Assembly (NCBI RefSeq): GCF_002288265.1
Contig: NZ_CP016778.1
Coordinates: forward strand, 186,001 to 250,000
Direction: 5' to 3'
Origin: Candidatus Planktophila versatilis
Lineage (GTDB): Bacteria; Actinomycetota; Actinomycetes; Nanopelagicales; Nanopelagicaceae
DNA: 64,000 nt
Shown here: in pieces, positions 8,445 through 16,782 of the stretch
Layout of the letters: each line of letters opens with the position of its first letter
How positions within the stretch are numbered: position 1 is the stretch's first letter
Program-made: the position numbers and the translations under genes
Notes under the pieces: model-generated
Seen by the model: only the letters and a program-made list of their open reading frames with translations
What the model was told of the DNA's origin: nothing
Databases searched by the model: none

Positions 8445-8450
8445 TAATTT
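8445..8450 (+). promoter_or_regulatory. -10 element of the cpaF-tad operon
   Basis: TAATTT lies 6 nt before the cpaF ATG at 8457, the spacing expected for a leaderless mRNA. The pilus operon therefore probably has its own promoter downstream of the GGDEF-like gene. Confidence 0.45.
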
Positions 8451-8456
8451 GCCCAC

Positions 8457-9452
8457 ATGGAAAACATGGATCCAGATGTTGTATTCGGTCCAATCGCCGA
8501 GTTCATCAGAGACCCAACAGTAGAAGAAATCTGGATTAATTCCCCTGAGAGAATTTTTATCGCCAGGGCAGGCAAAAGCCATCTCACTAATTTAGTTCTG
8601 ACATCAGACTCCGTTCGCGAACTAGTTGATAGGACCCTCCTTTGGAGCGGGCGGAGGCTGGACCTATCTCAACCGTTTGTAGATGCGCAGTTGCCAGACG
8701 GGAGTCGGCTGCATGTGGTTATTCCGGAAATAACAGCTGAACACTGGGCAGTGAACATCCGCAAACATTTACTACGACACTTGAACTTGGAAGATTTAGC
8801 ACGTATCGGTTTGATGTCAGAAGAGATTGCTGCTCAATTATCGAGTGCTGTGAAGTTTGGCTTAAACATTTTGGTGAGCGGTGGCACGCAGGCAGGCAAG
8901 ACAACTCTCCTAAATGCTCTCGCAAGTGCAATTCCGTTGTCTCAACGCGTAATCACAATTGAAGAAGTATTTGAGCTCAAACCGAACGTCCCAGATTTAG
9001 TGCAAATGCAGGCTCGGGGAGCAAACTTACAAGGAGAAGGCTCAATTCCTTTGCGCACACTGATTAAAGAAGCTTTAAGAATGCGTCCATCAAGAATTAT
9101 TGTTGGTGAAGTTCGTGAGGCTGAAGCCTTAGACCTTTTGATAGCACTTAATTCTGGGTTGCCAGGAATGGGGACTCTTCACGCAAATTCAGCGCGAGAC
9201 GCGATCACCAAGCTTCAAACACTCCCGCTACTTGCAGGTGAAAATATCTCCCACAAATTTATTGCACCCACAGTTGCATCCGCAATCGATTTAGTCATTC
9301 AGGTCTCAATTGCAGGAGATGGCACCCGGCGGATCGTGGAAATAGCACATGTAACTGGGCGGTATGAAAACGATAGAGCAGAGATAGAAAATGTCTGGCG
9401 ATGGAATGGGACAAGTTACGAAAAAGGGTTGGGAGTCATTAGGTGCCAATAA
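8457..9452 (+). CDS. cpaF: Tad/Flp pilus assembly ATPase, CpaF/TadA family
   Basis: A 331-residue secretion ATPase that powers assembly of Flp-type pili at the inner membrane. Walker A is G-G-T-Q-A-G-K-T (about residues 142-149), followed by an Asp-box region E-E-V-F-E-L. Walker B and the His box follow as R-I-I-V-G-E-V-R and G-M-G-T-L-H-A-N-S-A. It is shorter than many CpaF proteins because the N-terminal extension is reduced, but the core is complete. It is the first gene of a tight operon, and tadB starts 10 bp before its stop. TadA/CpaF, rather than type II GspE or conjugative VirB11, follows from the neighbours. Confidence 0.88.
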   Translation: MENMDPDVVFGPIAEFIRDPTVEEIWINSPERIFIARAGKSHLTNLVLTSDSVRELVDRTLLWSGRRLDLSQPFVDAQLPDGSRLHVVIPEITAEHWAVNIRKHLLRHLNLEDLARIGLMSEEIAAQLSSAVKFGLNILVSGGTQAGKTTLLNALASAIPLSQRVITIEEVFELKPNVPDLVQMQARGANLQGEGSIPLRTLIKEALRMRPSRIIVGEVREAEALDLLIALNSGLPGMGTLHANSARDAITKLQTLPLLAGENISHKFIAPTVASAIDLVIQVSIAGDGTRRIVEIAHVTGRYENDRAEIENVWRWNGTSYEKGLGVIRCQ

Positions 9453-10177
9453 CCGTGAGCAAGAATTCCCAAGTAATGAAAACGACGATATTCATGCTCT
9501 TATCTCTTTCTCTGGTCTTTCTCTTTTCACGCTCTTTAGTCATTGCAGCCGCATTCTCACTCTTCGTAGGAATCTTTGTAGTACTAGCCCAACGCAAGAG
9601 TGAGAGCAAACGTTCAAGCGAAATTCAATCCGCATGCCCAGAAATAATTGATCACTTGATTTCTGGACTGCAGTCGGGCTTATCACTCAATGAATCGCTG
9701 GTAGGACTCTCACTTCGAGGCCCGGTAGCAACTCGTCCCTATTTTGAGGACTTTCGGGAAGATGTTTATAGAACTGGAGATTTCATGGGATCCCTGGAAC
9801 GGGTCAAATCCCATCTCGGAGAGCCAAGTACCGATCAAGTAATCGAAGCGCTCTTGATTTCCAAGACCCTGGGTGGCGCCGAACTCATCAACATTTTGAG
9901 ATTGCTGAGCAACTTTATTCGAGAAGACTTGACGCTTAGAAGAGAAATCTTGGTGAAGCAGAATTGGATAAAGAATTCGGCACACTTATCTGCAGGTGCT
10001 CCCTGGATTCTCTTATTACTCCTATCGACACAACCTGCGACCGCTGCCTCTTTTTCTACAACCTCTGGAATTGCCGTACTAATCTCTGGCTTGATCATGA
10101 CCTGCGTGGCTTATCTATGGATGAATAAGCTCGGGCAATTACCGAAGCCGTCGAGAGTCTTTTCGGGCAAATTATGA
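9443..10177 (+). CDS. tadB: Tad pilus assembly inner-membrane protein TadB-like (T2SS F domain)
   Basis: A 244-residue membrane protein with N-terminal hydrophobic segments (about residues 15-50), a cytoplasmic helical domain containing L-I-S-G-L-Q-S-G-L-S-L-N-E-S-L, and two C-terminal membrane segments. The middle part is the type II secretion F domain shared by TadB and TadC, which forms the inner-membrane platform for the ATPase. The start is GTG 9443, overlapping cpaF by 10 bp; the end overlaps tadC by ATGA. Position directly after the ATPase makes it the TadB-type member. Confidence 0.8.
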   Translation: MPITVSKNSQVMKTTIFMLLSLSLVFLFSRSLVIAAAFSLFVGIFVVLAQRKSESKRSSEIQSACPEIIDHLISGLQSGLSLNESLVGLSLRGPVATRPYFEDFREDVYRTGDFMGSLERVKSHLGEPSTDQVIEALLISKTLGGAELINILRLLSNFIREDLTLRREILVKQNWIKNSAHLSAGAPWILLLLLSTQPATAASFSTTSGIAVLISGLIMTCVAYLWMNKLGQLPKPSRVFSGKL

Positions 10178-10971
10178 GCACAACGACCGTAGTTGCAATT
10201 CTCTTTTTGATTCCTGCTCTAATTCTGATTAATGAGGATTTCTCTTGGGAAAAGTTTGCTCTCACAACTGTGCATAAAGTTGGTGATAGGACAAGTGTCA
10301 AGAATAAACTAATTGAATTAGGCCACCCAGATCAAACTCATTACGAAAACTTTCGCTTAAAGCAATTGCTAGTAACTTCTCTAATTCTATTTCCATTAGT
10401 ACTTATTCTGCTCTTTCAAGATCATTCGTTAGCCTTTATTGCGGCATGCCTTATTGGTGTCGTAGCTTTAGTTTTGCTCTATTTCGAGAAGTCTTTAATC
10501 AATCAAATCACAGAACACCGAATAAGCATTGATTCAGATTTTCCAAGTGTTATCGAAATGATGACCTTGGCTCTATCTGCCGGAGAGACCCCACTCAGCT
10601 CATTGGAAAGAATTACCAAGCGAGGGAGCGGTCCACTTGTGAGCGAACTGAGGATTGTCGTAGTTGAAGTGAAGAGTGGCTTACCTTTTCAGCACGCCCT
10701 AGATCACATGGGTCGCCGGGTGCAATCAGTTGCTGTGCGCAGATTTATCGACGCCGTAGTGATTGCAATTAGTCGCGGTGCACCACTGATAGAAGTGCTA
10801 CATAGTCATGCACGAGAGGCTCAAAATTTTCAACGTAATCGCATTCTTAGCGCAGCAGGCAAGTCTGAAATTTCAATGATGATTCCCGTTGTTTTTCTCA
10901 TTCTACCGATTTCGATTTTATTCGCACTATGGCCATCTCTATCTAATCTGAATCTGTTTGCACAAGGTTAA
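10174..10971 (+). CDS. tadC: Tad pilus assembly inner-membrane protein TadC-like (T2SS F domain)
   Basis: A 265-residue second platform protein. Hydrophobic segments lie near residues 5-15 and 68-105, then a cytoplasmic domain with the F-domain pattern D-F-P-S-V-I-E-M-M-T-L-A-L-S-A-G-E-T-P, and a C-terminal membrane helix (M-M-I-P-V-V-F-L-I-L-P-I-S-I). TadB and TadC normally pair to form the assembly platform. It starts within the tadB stop codon (4-bp overlap), so translation is coupled. A 64-bp gap separates it from the pilin-like gene. Confidence 0.8.
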   Translation: MSTTTVVAILFLIPALILINEDFSWEKFALTTVHKVGDRTSVKNKLIELGHPDQTHYENFRLKQLLVTSLILFPLVLILLFQDHSLAFIAACLIGVVALVLLYFEKSLINQITEHRISIDSDFPSVIEMMTLALSAGETPLSSLERITKRGSGPLVSELRIVVVEVKSGLPFQHALDHMGRRVQSVAVRRFIDAVVIAISRGAPLIEVLHSHAREAQNFQRNRILSAAGKSEISMMIPVVFLILPISILFALWPSLSNLNLFAQG

Positions 10972-11035
10972 TGATGAACTGCAAAATTTCTCCTGGTGCC
11001 AAATATCACCTCACAACCAAAGAAAAGGAAAGCCC

Positions 11036-11284
11036 ATGAACAGAATAGAAGAAGTAATTCAAAACCATACCCTCCACGTAAGCAGCTATTTATCCTTGAA
11101 AGTAGCTGAATTCAAGAGAACACGATTTTACCGAGTCCTTAACGATGATCGCGGAGATGTTCCGGGGTGGGTACTTGTCGTGCTAATGACAACCGGATTA
11201 GTAACAGCGATATGGACTATTGCAGCACCTCGCCTATCTGCAATTCTAAAGAATTCTCTTGATGCGATGAACGGCATTCGCTAA
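11036..11284 (+). CDS. Putative Flp-type pilin of the tad cluster
   Basis: An 82-residue protein at the position where actinobacterial tad loci encode the small pilin (DUF4244/Flp). It has a long basic N-terminus, then D-R-G40-D-V-P-G-W and one hydrophobic helix (about 46-64). A prepilin peptidase cut after Gly40 is plausible, but the +5 glutamate of normal Flp pilins is absent (Trp45 is at +5), so processing and function are uncertain. The start at ATG 11036 is supported by AAAGGAAAG about 5 nt upstream; an earlier in-frame start would overlap tadC. A structural pilin is inferred from size, helix and position only. Confidence 0.5.
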   Translation: MNRIEEVIQNHTLHVSSYLSLKVAEFKRTRFYRVLNDDRGDVPGWVLVVLMTTGLVTAIWTIAAPRLSAILKNSLDAMNGIR

Positions 11285-11650
11285 ATGAAAATCTCACGCT
11301 TCACAACTCTTATTTTAAGCGAGAAGGGAAATATCGAGAGCGCACTGGTCTTGATTCCTTTACTCACGCTTTTTCTAGTGGCTTCACAAATCACGATTAC
11401 AATTCATGGGAGAAATATGACGAAAATCAGTGCCCAGGACGGCGCTTCAACAAGAGCGATTTCGGGTAATTTTGATGAGACTGATACTTTTTTACATATT
11501 GACTCCCCGGATCCACATCAAAATCTCGATTTACTCATCAGTCACAAAAAAGGTTTTCTGCCACACATAATGCCGGGACTAGAAAAAATCATGGGATCTA
11601 AGAAGGAGATAGATGTAACTGGAGTAGCTATTGTAGAAAATCAGAGATAA
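11285..11650 (+). CDS. TadE-like pseudopilin (first)
   Basis: A 121-residue protein starting directly after the pilin-like gene. The N-terminus reads S-E-K-G15-N-I-E-S-A-L-V-L-I-P-L-L-T-L, a type IV pilin-like motif with Gly, a downstream Glu (I-E-S) and a membrane helix to about residue 37, as in TadE minor pseudopilins. The remainder is a small extracytoplasmic domain with no motif recognised. TadE proteins are processed by the prepilin peptidase and help pilus assembly. No prepilin peptidase gene is visible in the window. Confidence 0.55.
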   Translation: MKISRFTTLILSEKGNIESALVLIPLLTLFLVASQITITIHGRNMTKISAQDGASTRAISGNFDETDTFLHIDSPDPHQNLDLLISHKKGFLPHIMPGLEKIMGSKKEIDVTGVAIVENQR

Positions 11651-11652
11651 AT

Positions 11653-12111
11653 ATGGTGGTTCAACAAAAGATTTCGAAAAAATTTCAAAGAGCAGTAGCT
11701 CCTTTGAGGAGACGATTATTCTCCTCCGATCGAGGAAGTGCCTCGGTGGAATTTAGTCTCCTTGCCATACCGTTATTCATTCCACTCTTTATCTTCATGG
11801 CTCAGTTTTCACATTCAAGTGATGCACAAGATTCCCTAAGAACCCTAGCGCGAGAATCGGCGCGTGCATTTGTAAGCAGTAAAGATGATGAAACCGCCTT
11901 CTATGTGGCAGATCAAGTGGTGGCACAGGGCGCATGGTTACTTGGCTATGATCCAAATTCTCCTAAGACATCAATCGAGCTGAGAATCGCCTGCGATTCA
12001 CGGCCCTGCATAACACCCAATAATCGAGTTTTAGTCCAACTCACTATGAATTCTTCAGGCAAGAGTCAGACCCAAGTCGCAGCCATTGAATATGTGTCTC
12101 CATGGGCATGA
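11653..12111 (+). CDS. TadE-like pseudopilin (second)
   Basis: A 152-residue protein with the classic TadE/TadG entry motif D-R-G-S-A-S-V-E-F-S-L-L-A-I-P-L-F near residues 25-41, followed by a hydrophobic helix and a predicted extracytoplasmic part rich in Ala, Arg and Ser. Two cysteines (I-A-C-D-S-R-P-C-I) could form a disulfide. It is the better match to TadE of the two tandem copies. It starts 2 nt after the previous gene and overlaps the next by 10 bp. Confidence 0.65.
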   Translation: MVVQQKISKKFQRAVAPLRRRLFSSDRGSASVEFSLLAIPLFIPLFIFMAQFSHSSDAQDSLRTLARESARAFVSSKDDETAFYVADQVVAQGAWLLGYDPNSPKTSIELRIACDSRPCITPNNRVLVQLTMNSSGKSQTQVAAIEYVSPWA

Positions 12112-12689
12112 CTTCATCTTTCAGTCTTTTGCAATGTAGTTTCTCTGCCAAGCTCAGAAAAAAGTTACAAGATGAACGAGGGTCAATCTCACTCTTAATT
12201 TTGGCACTCTTTATGTTGGTCCTAATCACTCTGATTGTGCTCACTGATATCTCGTCGGTTTATATAGCTAAACGTGCACTTACCCAAGCCACGGAGGCTG
12301 CGACACAGCGGGGCGTAAGAAATTTGGATTTAGAAAAATACTACGCACGTGAGTACAACGTTAATCGATTTGCAGCCAATCTCTTTCTAAATGGAGAAAA
12401 GGATCCAGGAATCCCAATTGATTGCGAGAAAGGCAGATCAGATTCACTTGGCGCATTACGTGACTGGAGCACTCTGGGAGGTGCAACCTCACGAAAAAAC
12501 TTAAGCAAAATCCAAGTCCTAGACTTTCAGTGTGATGGTTATGAAATTGGAATTCATTCCTCAGCCAGGGTCACCCTTCCATTTGTACTTCCGTTTATTG
12601 GAGTTGAAACAGTTGATATCTTTTCTCGAGTTGGGATTTTTGCGGAGCGAAAAATAACGACAAATTACTATGGCTTAAACCTTGGTTAG
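12102..12689 (+). CDS. TadG/Rv3654c-like pilus-locus protein
   Basis: A 195-residue membrane-anchored protein. Near residues 27-50 it has D-E-R-G-S-I-S-L-L-I-L-A-L-F-M-L-V, the Gly-plus-helix entry common to TadE/TadG-like proteins of actinobacterial tad clusters, followed by I-S-S-V-Y-I-A-K-R-A-L-T-Q-A-T-E-A-A. The long C-terminal part is predicted extracytoplasmic and has three cysteines. It is the last gene of the cluster, matching the usual actinobacterial order cpaF-tadB-tadC-pilin-tadE-tadG-like. Confidence 0.6.
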   Translation: MGMTSSFSLLQCSFSAKLRKKLQDERGSISLLILALFMLVLITLIVLTDISSVYIAKRALTQATEAATQRGVRNLDLEKYYAREYNVNRFAANLFLNGEKDPGIPIDCEKGRSDSLGALRDWSTLGGATSRKNLSKIQVLDFQCDGYEIGIHSSARVTLPFVLPFIGVETVDIFSRVGIFAERKITTNYYGLNLG

Positions 12690-12712
12690 GAAATTTTCAA
12701 TTATTCCAGCCC

Positions 12713-12744
12713 TATTCTTCAAGGTGAGGTGGGCTAGAAGAATA
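12713..12744. repeat. Inverted repeat upstream of prfB
   Basis: Perfect 8-bp arms TATTCTTC (12713-12720) and GAAGAATA (12737-12744) flank a 16-nt loop between the tad cluster and the prfB -10 box (12763). It could be an operator or a weak terminator for the tad transcript; there is no T tract. Confidence 0.35.
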
Positions 12745-12762
12745 CTTTGAGGAAGTTCTCGC

Positions 12763-12768
12763 TATCCT
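12763..12768 (+). promoter_or_regulatory. -10 element of prfB (leaderless type)
   Basis: TATCCT lies 6 nt before the prfB ATG at 12775. Because the mRNA would begin at the start codon, no leader remains for control by attenuation. Confidence 0.5.
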
Positions 12769-12774
12769 TAACCC

Positions 12775-13878
12775 ATGGCTCGCGACTACATCCTCGAAAT
12801 AAATGAGACGAGTGCGACCCTGACTTCTATTGAAAAAGTCTTGGACCTGCCGAAGCTTGAAGCCGAAGTGGTCGAACTTGAAGCAGCTGCAGGCGTTCCG
12901 AATTTATGGGATGACCCTGATAAAGCTCAAGCAGTTACGAGCAAGCTATCTCGCGTGCAATCAACAATTTCAAGACTTACTGGGTTGCGCCGTCGGGTTG
13001 ATGAGCTTCCGCTTCTCTTTGAATTAGCAGCGGGTGAACCGGATGGATCAGCCCTTACGGATGCCGAAGGTGAATTGGATTCAGCAAAGAAAGCAATTAG
13101 TGAATTAGAAGTAACGACGTTACTTAACGGCGAGTACGACGCACGTGATGCGCTGATAACTATTCGTTCTGAAGCAGGTGGCGTAGAAGCTGCCGACTGG
13201 GCTGAGATGTTGATGCGTATGTATTTACGTTATTGCGAACGTCACGAATTTAAAGTTGACGTGTTAGAAACTTCCTTTGCTGAAGAAGCGGGGATTAAAT
13301 CGACAACATTTAGAGTCAGCGCCCCGTATGCATATGGCACGCTTTCAGTAGAGCAGGGAACACATCGCTTAGTGAGAATTTCTCCTTTCGACTCTCAATC
13401 ACGTAGACATACATCATTTGCTGGCGTGGAAATTGTTCCTGTCGTTGAACAGAGTGATCACATTGAAATTGATGAGAAAGAAGTGCGCGTAGATGTCTAT
13501 CGCTCATCTGGTCCGGGCGGACAGGGAGTCAATACAACAGACTCTGCTGTGCGCTTGACCCACGTTCCGACCGGGATTGTTGTGTCATGTCAGAACGAAC
13601 GCTCACAGATCCAAAATAAAGCAACGGCGATGGCTGTTTTACAATCAAAGTTATTGGAACGTCGTCGCCAGGAAGAGCAGGCGAAGATAAATGCGCTCAA
13701 GGGCGATAATTCGGGCTCATGGGGAAACCAGATGCGTTCCTATGTATTAGCGCCGTATCAAATGGTGAAAGATCTCCGTAATAACCATGAAACGGGAAAT
13801 ACTTCAGCGGTGTTAAATGGAGAAATTGATGATTTCATCGAAGCGGGAATTCGCTGGCGCCGTAGCGCGTCACAATAA
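12775..13878 (+). CDS. prfB: Peptide chain release factor 2
   Basis: A 367-residue RF2, which releases peptides at UGA and UAA. It has the catalytic G-G-Q in S-G-P-G-G-Q-G-V-N and the codon-recognition tripeptide S-P-F in V-R-I-S-P-F-D, which identifies RF2 rather than RF1. The coding sequence is continuous from ATG to stop, so the autoregulatory +1 frameshift of many RF2 genes is absent. It heads the prfB-ftsE-ftsX-smpB-ssrA arrangement shared with other actinobacteria. Confidence 0.95.
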   Translation: MARDYILEINETSATLTSIEKVLDLPKLEAEVVELEAAAGVPNLWDDPDKAQAVTSKLSRVQSTISRLTGLRRRVDELPLLFELAAGEPDGSALTDAEGELDSAKKAISELEVTTLLNGEYDARDALITIRSEAGGVEAADWAEMLMRMYLRYCERHEFKVDVLETSFAEEAGIKSTTFRVSAPYAYGTLSVEQGTHRLVRISPFDSQSRRHTSFAGVEIVPVVEQSDHIEIDEKEVRVDVYRSSGPGGQGVNTTDSAVRLTHVPTGIVVSCQNERSQIQNKATAMAVLQSKLLERRRQEEQAKINALKGDNSGSWGNQMRSYVLAPYQMVKDLRNNHETGNTSAVLNGEIDDFIEAGIRWRRSASQ

Positions 13879-13985
13879 TTCTCGGCAATAACCAGCTGAT
13901 TCACGCGTAATGTGATTCTTATTTCCTCTGTGAATTCCCATAAAAACCACGAATCAACCCTAAATTCCCAGCTTGCCTAACTAAA

Positions 13986-13995
13986 CTAGGCCTAG
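13986..13995. repeat. Palindrome upstream of ftsE
   Basis: CTAGGCCTAG is a perfect 10-bp palindrome 43 bp before the ftsE GTG, in the 160-bp prfB-ftsE gap. It lies where a promoter or operator for ftsEX would be expected; no convincing -35/-10 pair was identified. Confidence 0.3.
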
Positions 13996-14038
13996 GTCTC
14001 ACGAGCGCATCACCATGCGCCTATATAAGGAGCAGATA

Positions 14039-14728
14039 GTGATTAAGTTTGAGAATGTCACCAAGATTTACTCGGGTCAGGAACGTCCTGCCCTCGAGAA
14101 TGTCACGCTCGAAATTACCAAAGGTGAATTTGTTTTCTTGGTAGGTATGTCAGGTTCTGGTAAATCAACATTCTTGCGTTTGATTCTGCGCGAAGAGCGC
14201 CCAACATCTGGCGTCATACACGTTGCGGGCAAAGATTTAGGAACTCTTGCAAACCATAAAGTGCCTGAGCTTCGTCGCCAACTAGGCACTGTTTTTCAGG
14301 ATTTTAGACTGCTTCCCAATAAAACGATTTCAGAGAACATTGCATTCTCATTACACGTGCTCGGCTATTCGCAGAAGGAGATTAATCGCGAAGTTCCGGA
14401 GATGCTTGAACTTGTTGGCCTGGAAGATAAGGGTGATCGCTTACCTTCTGAAATCTCAGGTGGAGAGCAACAGCGAGTTGCGATTGCTCGTGCTTATGTC
14501 ACACGCCCTGCAATCATCATCGCGGATGAGCCAACTGGAAACCTAGACCCGGCACTCTCTGTGGGAATTATGAAGTTACTCGACCGCATTAATCGTGAAG
14601 GCACCACTGTATTGATGGCTACCCACGATTCTGGAATTGTTGATCAGATGCGCAAGCGAGTCATTGAACTTGATGGTGGCCATGTTATTCGCGATCAAAT
14701 TCGCGGCGTCTACGGATACACAGGATAA
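14039..14728 (+). CDS. ftsE: Cell division ATP-binding protein FtsE
   Basis: A 229-residue ABC ATPase that works with FtsX at the septum to activate peptidoglycan hydrolases. Walker A is G-M-S-G-S-G-K-S-T, the Q-loop is V-F-Q-D-F-R-L-L, the signature is S-G-G-E-Q-Q-R-V and Walker B is I-I-I-A-D-E-P-T-G-N-L-D. The start is GTG 14039 with AAGGAG 7 nt upstream; an in-frame ATG 24 nt earlier has no ribosome-binding site. ftsX follows after 10 nt. Confidence 0.93.
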   Translation: MIKFENVTKIYSGQERPALENVTLEITKGEFVFLVGMSGSGKSTFLRLILREERPTSGVIHVAGKDLGTLANHKVPELRRQLGTVFQDFRLLPNKTISENIAFSLHVLGYSQKEINREVPEMLELVGLEDKGDRLPSEISGGEQQRVAIARAYVTRPAIIIADEPTGNLDPALSVGIMKLLDRINREGTTVLMATHDSGIVDQMRKRVIELDGGHVIRDQIRGVYGYTG

Positions 14729-14738
14729 GGGGAAAACA

Positions 14739-15641
14739 ATGCGCGCAGGATTTCTCTTCAGTGAAGTTCGAATAGGACTTCGACGTAACCTCACAATGAC
14801 ATTTGCCGTTATCGTCACCGTCGCAATTTCACTTTCTCTTCTCGGCATTGGCTTACTCTCAAATTCACAAGTAAATGCGATGAAAGATTATTGGTATGAC
14901 AAGATTGAAGTATCTGTATTTCTCTGCGGATCACTCTCGGAGTCACCGTCATGTAGCGGTGGAGTTGTTACTCCCGAACAGCGCACATCAATCAAATCAG
15001 ATTTAGAGGCTCTGCCAGTTGTACAGAGCGTCTTCTATGAATCACAAACTGAAGCCTTTGCTCGCTTTAAAGAGCGTTTTAAGAGTTCGGCAATTGCGCA
15101 GAACGTTACTGCCGATCAATTACCAGAATCCTTCCGCGTTAAGTTAAAAGACCCAACGCAATTCGATGTCGTCGTCAGTGCATTTAGCGGTCGACCTGGT
15201 GTTGATGTAGTGCAAGATCAGCGCAGCATTCTCGAGAAGTTCTTCCAACTCCTTGCCGTACTGCGCAATGGTGCGCTGATTGTCGGCCTTCTTTCAGTGC
15301 TCACTGCAGCGTTGCTGATTAGCAACACTCTTCGAATTGCGGCATTTAATCGTCGTCGTGAAACTGGTGTGATGCGACTTGTAGGTGCTTCCTCGTGGTC
15401 AATTCAACTTCCATTCTTACTGGAAGGTGTTTTCGCGGCATTTATTGGATGGATGCTTGCCAGTGGATTGCTCGCCGCACTTAAGTATGTCGTCGAAACT
15501 AAAGTCGCTCCGTTACTTACCTTTACTAAGTTCTTTGGATGGGGAGAAGTGGCGCTAGCTTCTGGTTGGCTACTTCTCACAGGCCTCGTGGTCTCAACTA
15601 TTGCATCTGTAGTAACACTGCGCCGATACCTCAAGGTGTAA
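14739..15641 (+). CDS. ftsX: Cell division protein FtsX
   Basis: A 301-residue membrane partner of FtsE. One N-terminal membrane helix (about residues 20-44) is followed by an extracytoplasmic domain of about 120 residues with two cysteines (F-L-C-G and P-S-C-S-G), then three C-terminal helices of the FtsX/MacB permease fold with [13 protein letters not shown]. The start ATG 14739 has AAGGGG upstream; an earlier in-frame start lies inside ftsE. The large domain is the expected contact to a cell-wall hydrolase. Confidence 0.92.
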   Translation: MRAGFLFSEVRIGLRRNLTMTFAVIVTVAISLSLLGIGLLSNSQVNAMKDYWYDKIEVSVFLCGSLSESPSCSGGVVTPEQRTSIKSDLEALPVVQSVFYESQTEAFARFKERFKSSAIAQNVTADQLPESFRVKLKDPTQFDVVVSAFSGRPGVDVVQDQRSILEKFFQLLAVLRNGALIVGLLSVLTAALLISNTLRIAAFNRRRETGVMRLVGASSWSIQLPFLLEGVFAAFIGWMLASGLLAALKYVVETKVAPLLTFTKFFGWGEVALASGWLLLTGLVVSTIASVVTLRRYLKV

Positions 15642-15645
15642 TTTT

Positions 15646-16125
15646 ATGGTCAAAGAGCTCGGACGAAAGCTGATTGCACAGAACAAAAAGGCTCGTCACG
15701 ACTTTGCAATAGAAGATGTCTATGAGTGCGGGATTGTGCTTACAGGTACTGAAGTGAAATCACTTCGTGCTGGGCGTGCCTCACTCATTGATGGTTTTGC
15801 CATGATTGAAAATGGCGAACTCTGGCTACATGGTGTTCACATTCCTGAATACACAGAAGGTACGTGGACTAATCACACCCCGCGTCGCAAGCGAAAGCTG
15901 CTCGTTAATAAGATTGAAATTCGCAAGATTGCCGCCCGCACCAAAGACTCAGGAATCACACTGGTGCCATTGCAGCTCTACTTTAAGGATGGAAAAGCCA
16001 AGGTTGAAGTTGCTATTGCAAAGGGCAAGAAGGCTCATGACAAGCGATCAACTCTGATGGAACAGCAAGCTACGCGCGAGGTAAATCGCGAACTTTCCCG
16101 CCGCCAATCTGGCAAAGACAGTTAA
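15646..16125 (+). CDS. smpB: SsrA-binding protein SmpB
   Basis: A 159-residue OB-fold tmRNA partner that brings tmRNA into stalled ribosomes. Recognisable are N-K-K-A-R-H-D-F near the N-terminus, [15 protein letters not shown], the [11 protein letters not shown] segment and the basic C-terminal tail K-G-K-K-A-H-D-K-R. It is 4 nt downstream of ftsX and followed by a terminator and its RNA partner ssrA about 230 bp away. Confidence 0.95.
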   Translation: MVKELGRKLIAQNKKARHDFAIEDVYECGIVLTGTEVKSLRAGRASLIDGFAMIENGELWLHGVHIPEYTEGTWTNHTPRRKRKLLVNKIEIRKIAARTKDSGITLVPLQLYFKDGKAKVEVAIAKGKKAHDKRSTLMEQQATREVNRELSRRQSGKDS

Positions 16126-16127
16126 TC

Positions 16128-16149
16128 AATGCCCCCAAGCGGGCATTTT
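16128..16149 (+). terminator. Rho-independent terminator after smpB
   Basis: A 7-bp stem AATGCCC (16128-16134) with GGGCATT (16141-16147), loop CCAAGC, continuing into TTTT, 3 nt after the smpB stop. It ends the prfB/ftsEX/smpB unit and separates it from ssrA. Confidence 0.7.
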
Positions 16150-16192
16150 GAGGAAGTCGTAACCTTCTCTATACTTATCTCATACCGTTTGG

Positions 16193-16202
16193 CTCGATCG
16201 AG
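16193..16202. repeat. Palindrome in the smpB-ssrA spacer
   Basis: CTCGATCGAG is a perfect 10-bp palindrome flanked on both sides by TTTGG. The spacer also carries TTTGGC and, ~40 bp on, GCCAAA. No open frame fits here; the stretch may carry regulatory sites for ssrA. Confidence 0.3.
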
Positions 16203-16320
16203 TTTGGCAGACAAGAATGCCGCTCCATACCTCGCCAAATAACTCATTCACACAAAATCTTTCCTCACGGAAATCAACGGGTGAATTGTCGAAAAAATAG
16301 GAAATACAACTACATAGTGT

Positions 16321-16343
16321 GAATTACGTTTTCCACGTAATTC
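16321..16343. repeat. Perfect inverted repeat just upstream of ssrA
   Basis: GAATTACGT (16321-16329) and ACGTAATTC (16335-16343) form 9-bp arms around TTTCC. The repeat ends 13 bp before the mature tmRNA 5' end. A -10-like CATAGT (16313-16318) lies just before it, so the repeat could be a hairpin in the precursor leader or an operator. Confidence 0.5.
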
Positions 16344-16356
16344 CCCATTTCAACTT

Positions 16357-16727
16357 GGGGGTGAACGGTCTCGACTTTAGTTGTTGAGGCAGGGGAAGCG
16401 GGCCGAGGAAGCCGGGATGATCTCGTAAACCATGAAACCTGTGCAAAAATAACTGCAGACAACAGTCGCAGTGATTTCGCCCTAGCTGCATAAGCTAGTT
16501 CCGAATCCGTCAGCCCGGGCGCGCTCTCGTCCCGGAACCTGGCGTCGCTAGAGAGCTCTTCATCGAGATAGCGTTGCGAATATCTCGAGAGAACAGTTTC
16601 GCAAATGAGTTCGTTGAATACTTGTGTGTAAGAGATTCAGAACTGAGAAAACGATAAACGCACTACGCCCGTAGAAGCCCTGTTTTAATTCTGAAGGACC
16701 CGGGTTCGATTCCCGGCACCTCCACCA
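16357..16727 (+). ncRNA. ssrA: tmRNA (SsrA), one-piece form
   Basis: A 371-nt transfer-messenger RNA. The 5' GGGGGTG pairs with CACCTCC (16717-16723; one G-U pair), followed by A-CCA, so the CCA end is encoded. The T arm is GGGTTCGATTCCC. The resume codon is GCA at 16443, giving the tag A-K-I-T-A-D-N-S-R-S-D-F-A-L-A-A and a TAA at 16491-16493. The A-L-A-A end is the usual protease signal (ClpXP-type recognition). It acts with SmpB to rescue stalled ribosomes and mark the peptides for degradation. The tRNA-like end is a common integration site for mobile DNA. Confidence 0.95.
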
Positions 16728-16782
16728 GCTCGGCAAGTTTGGCACGAATGTATCCAGGAAGAATACTTCAATTAGTAATTGA

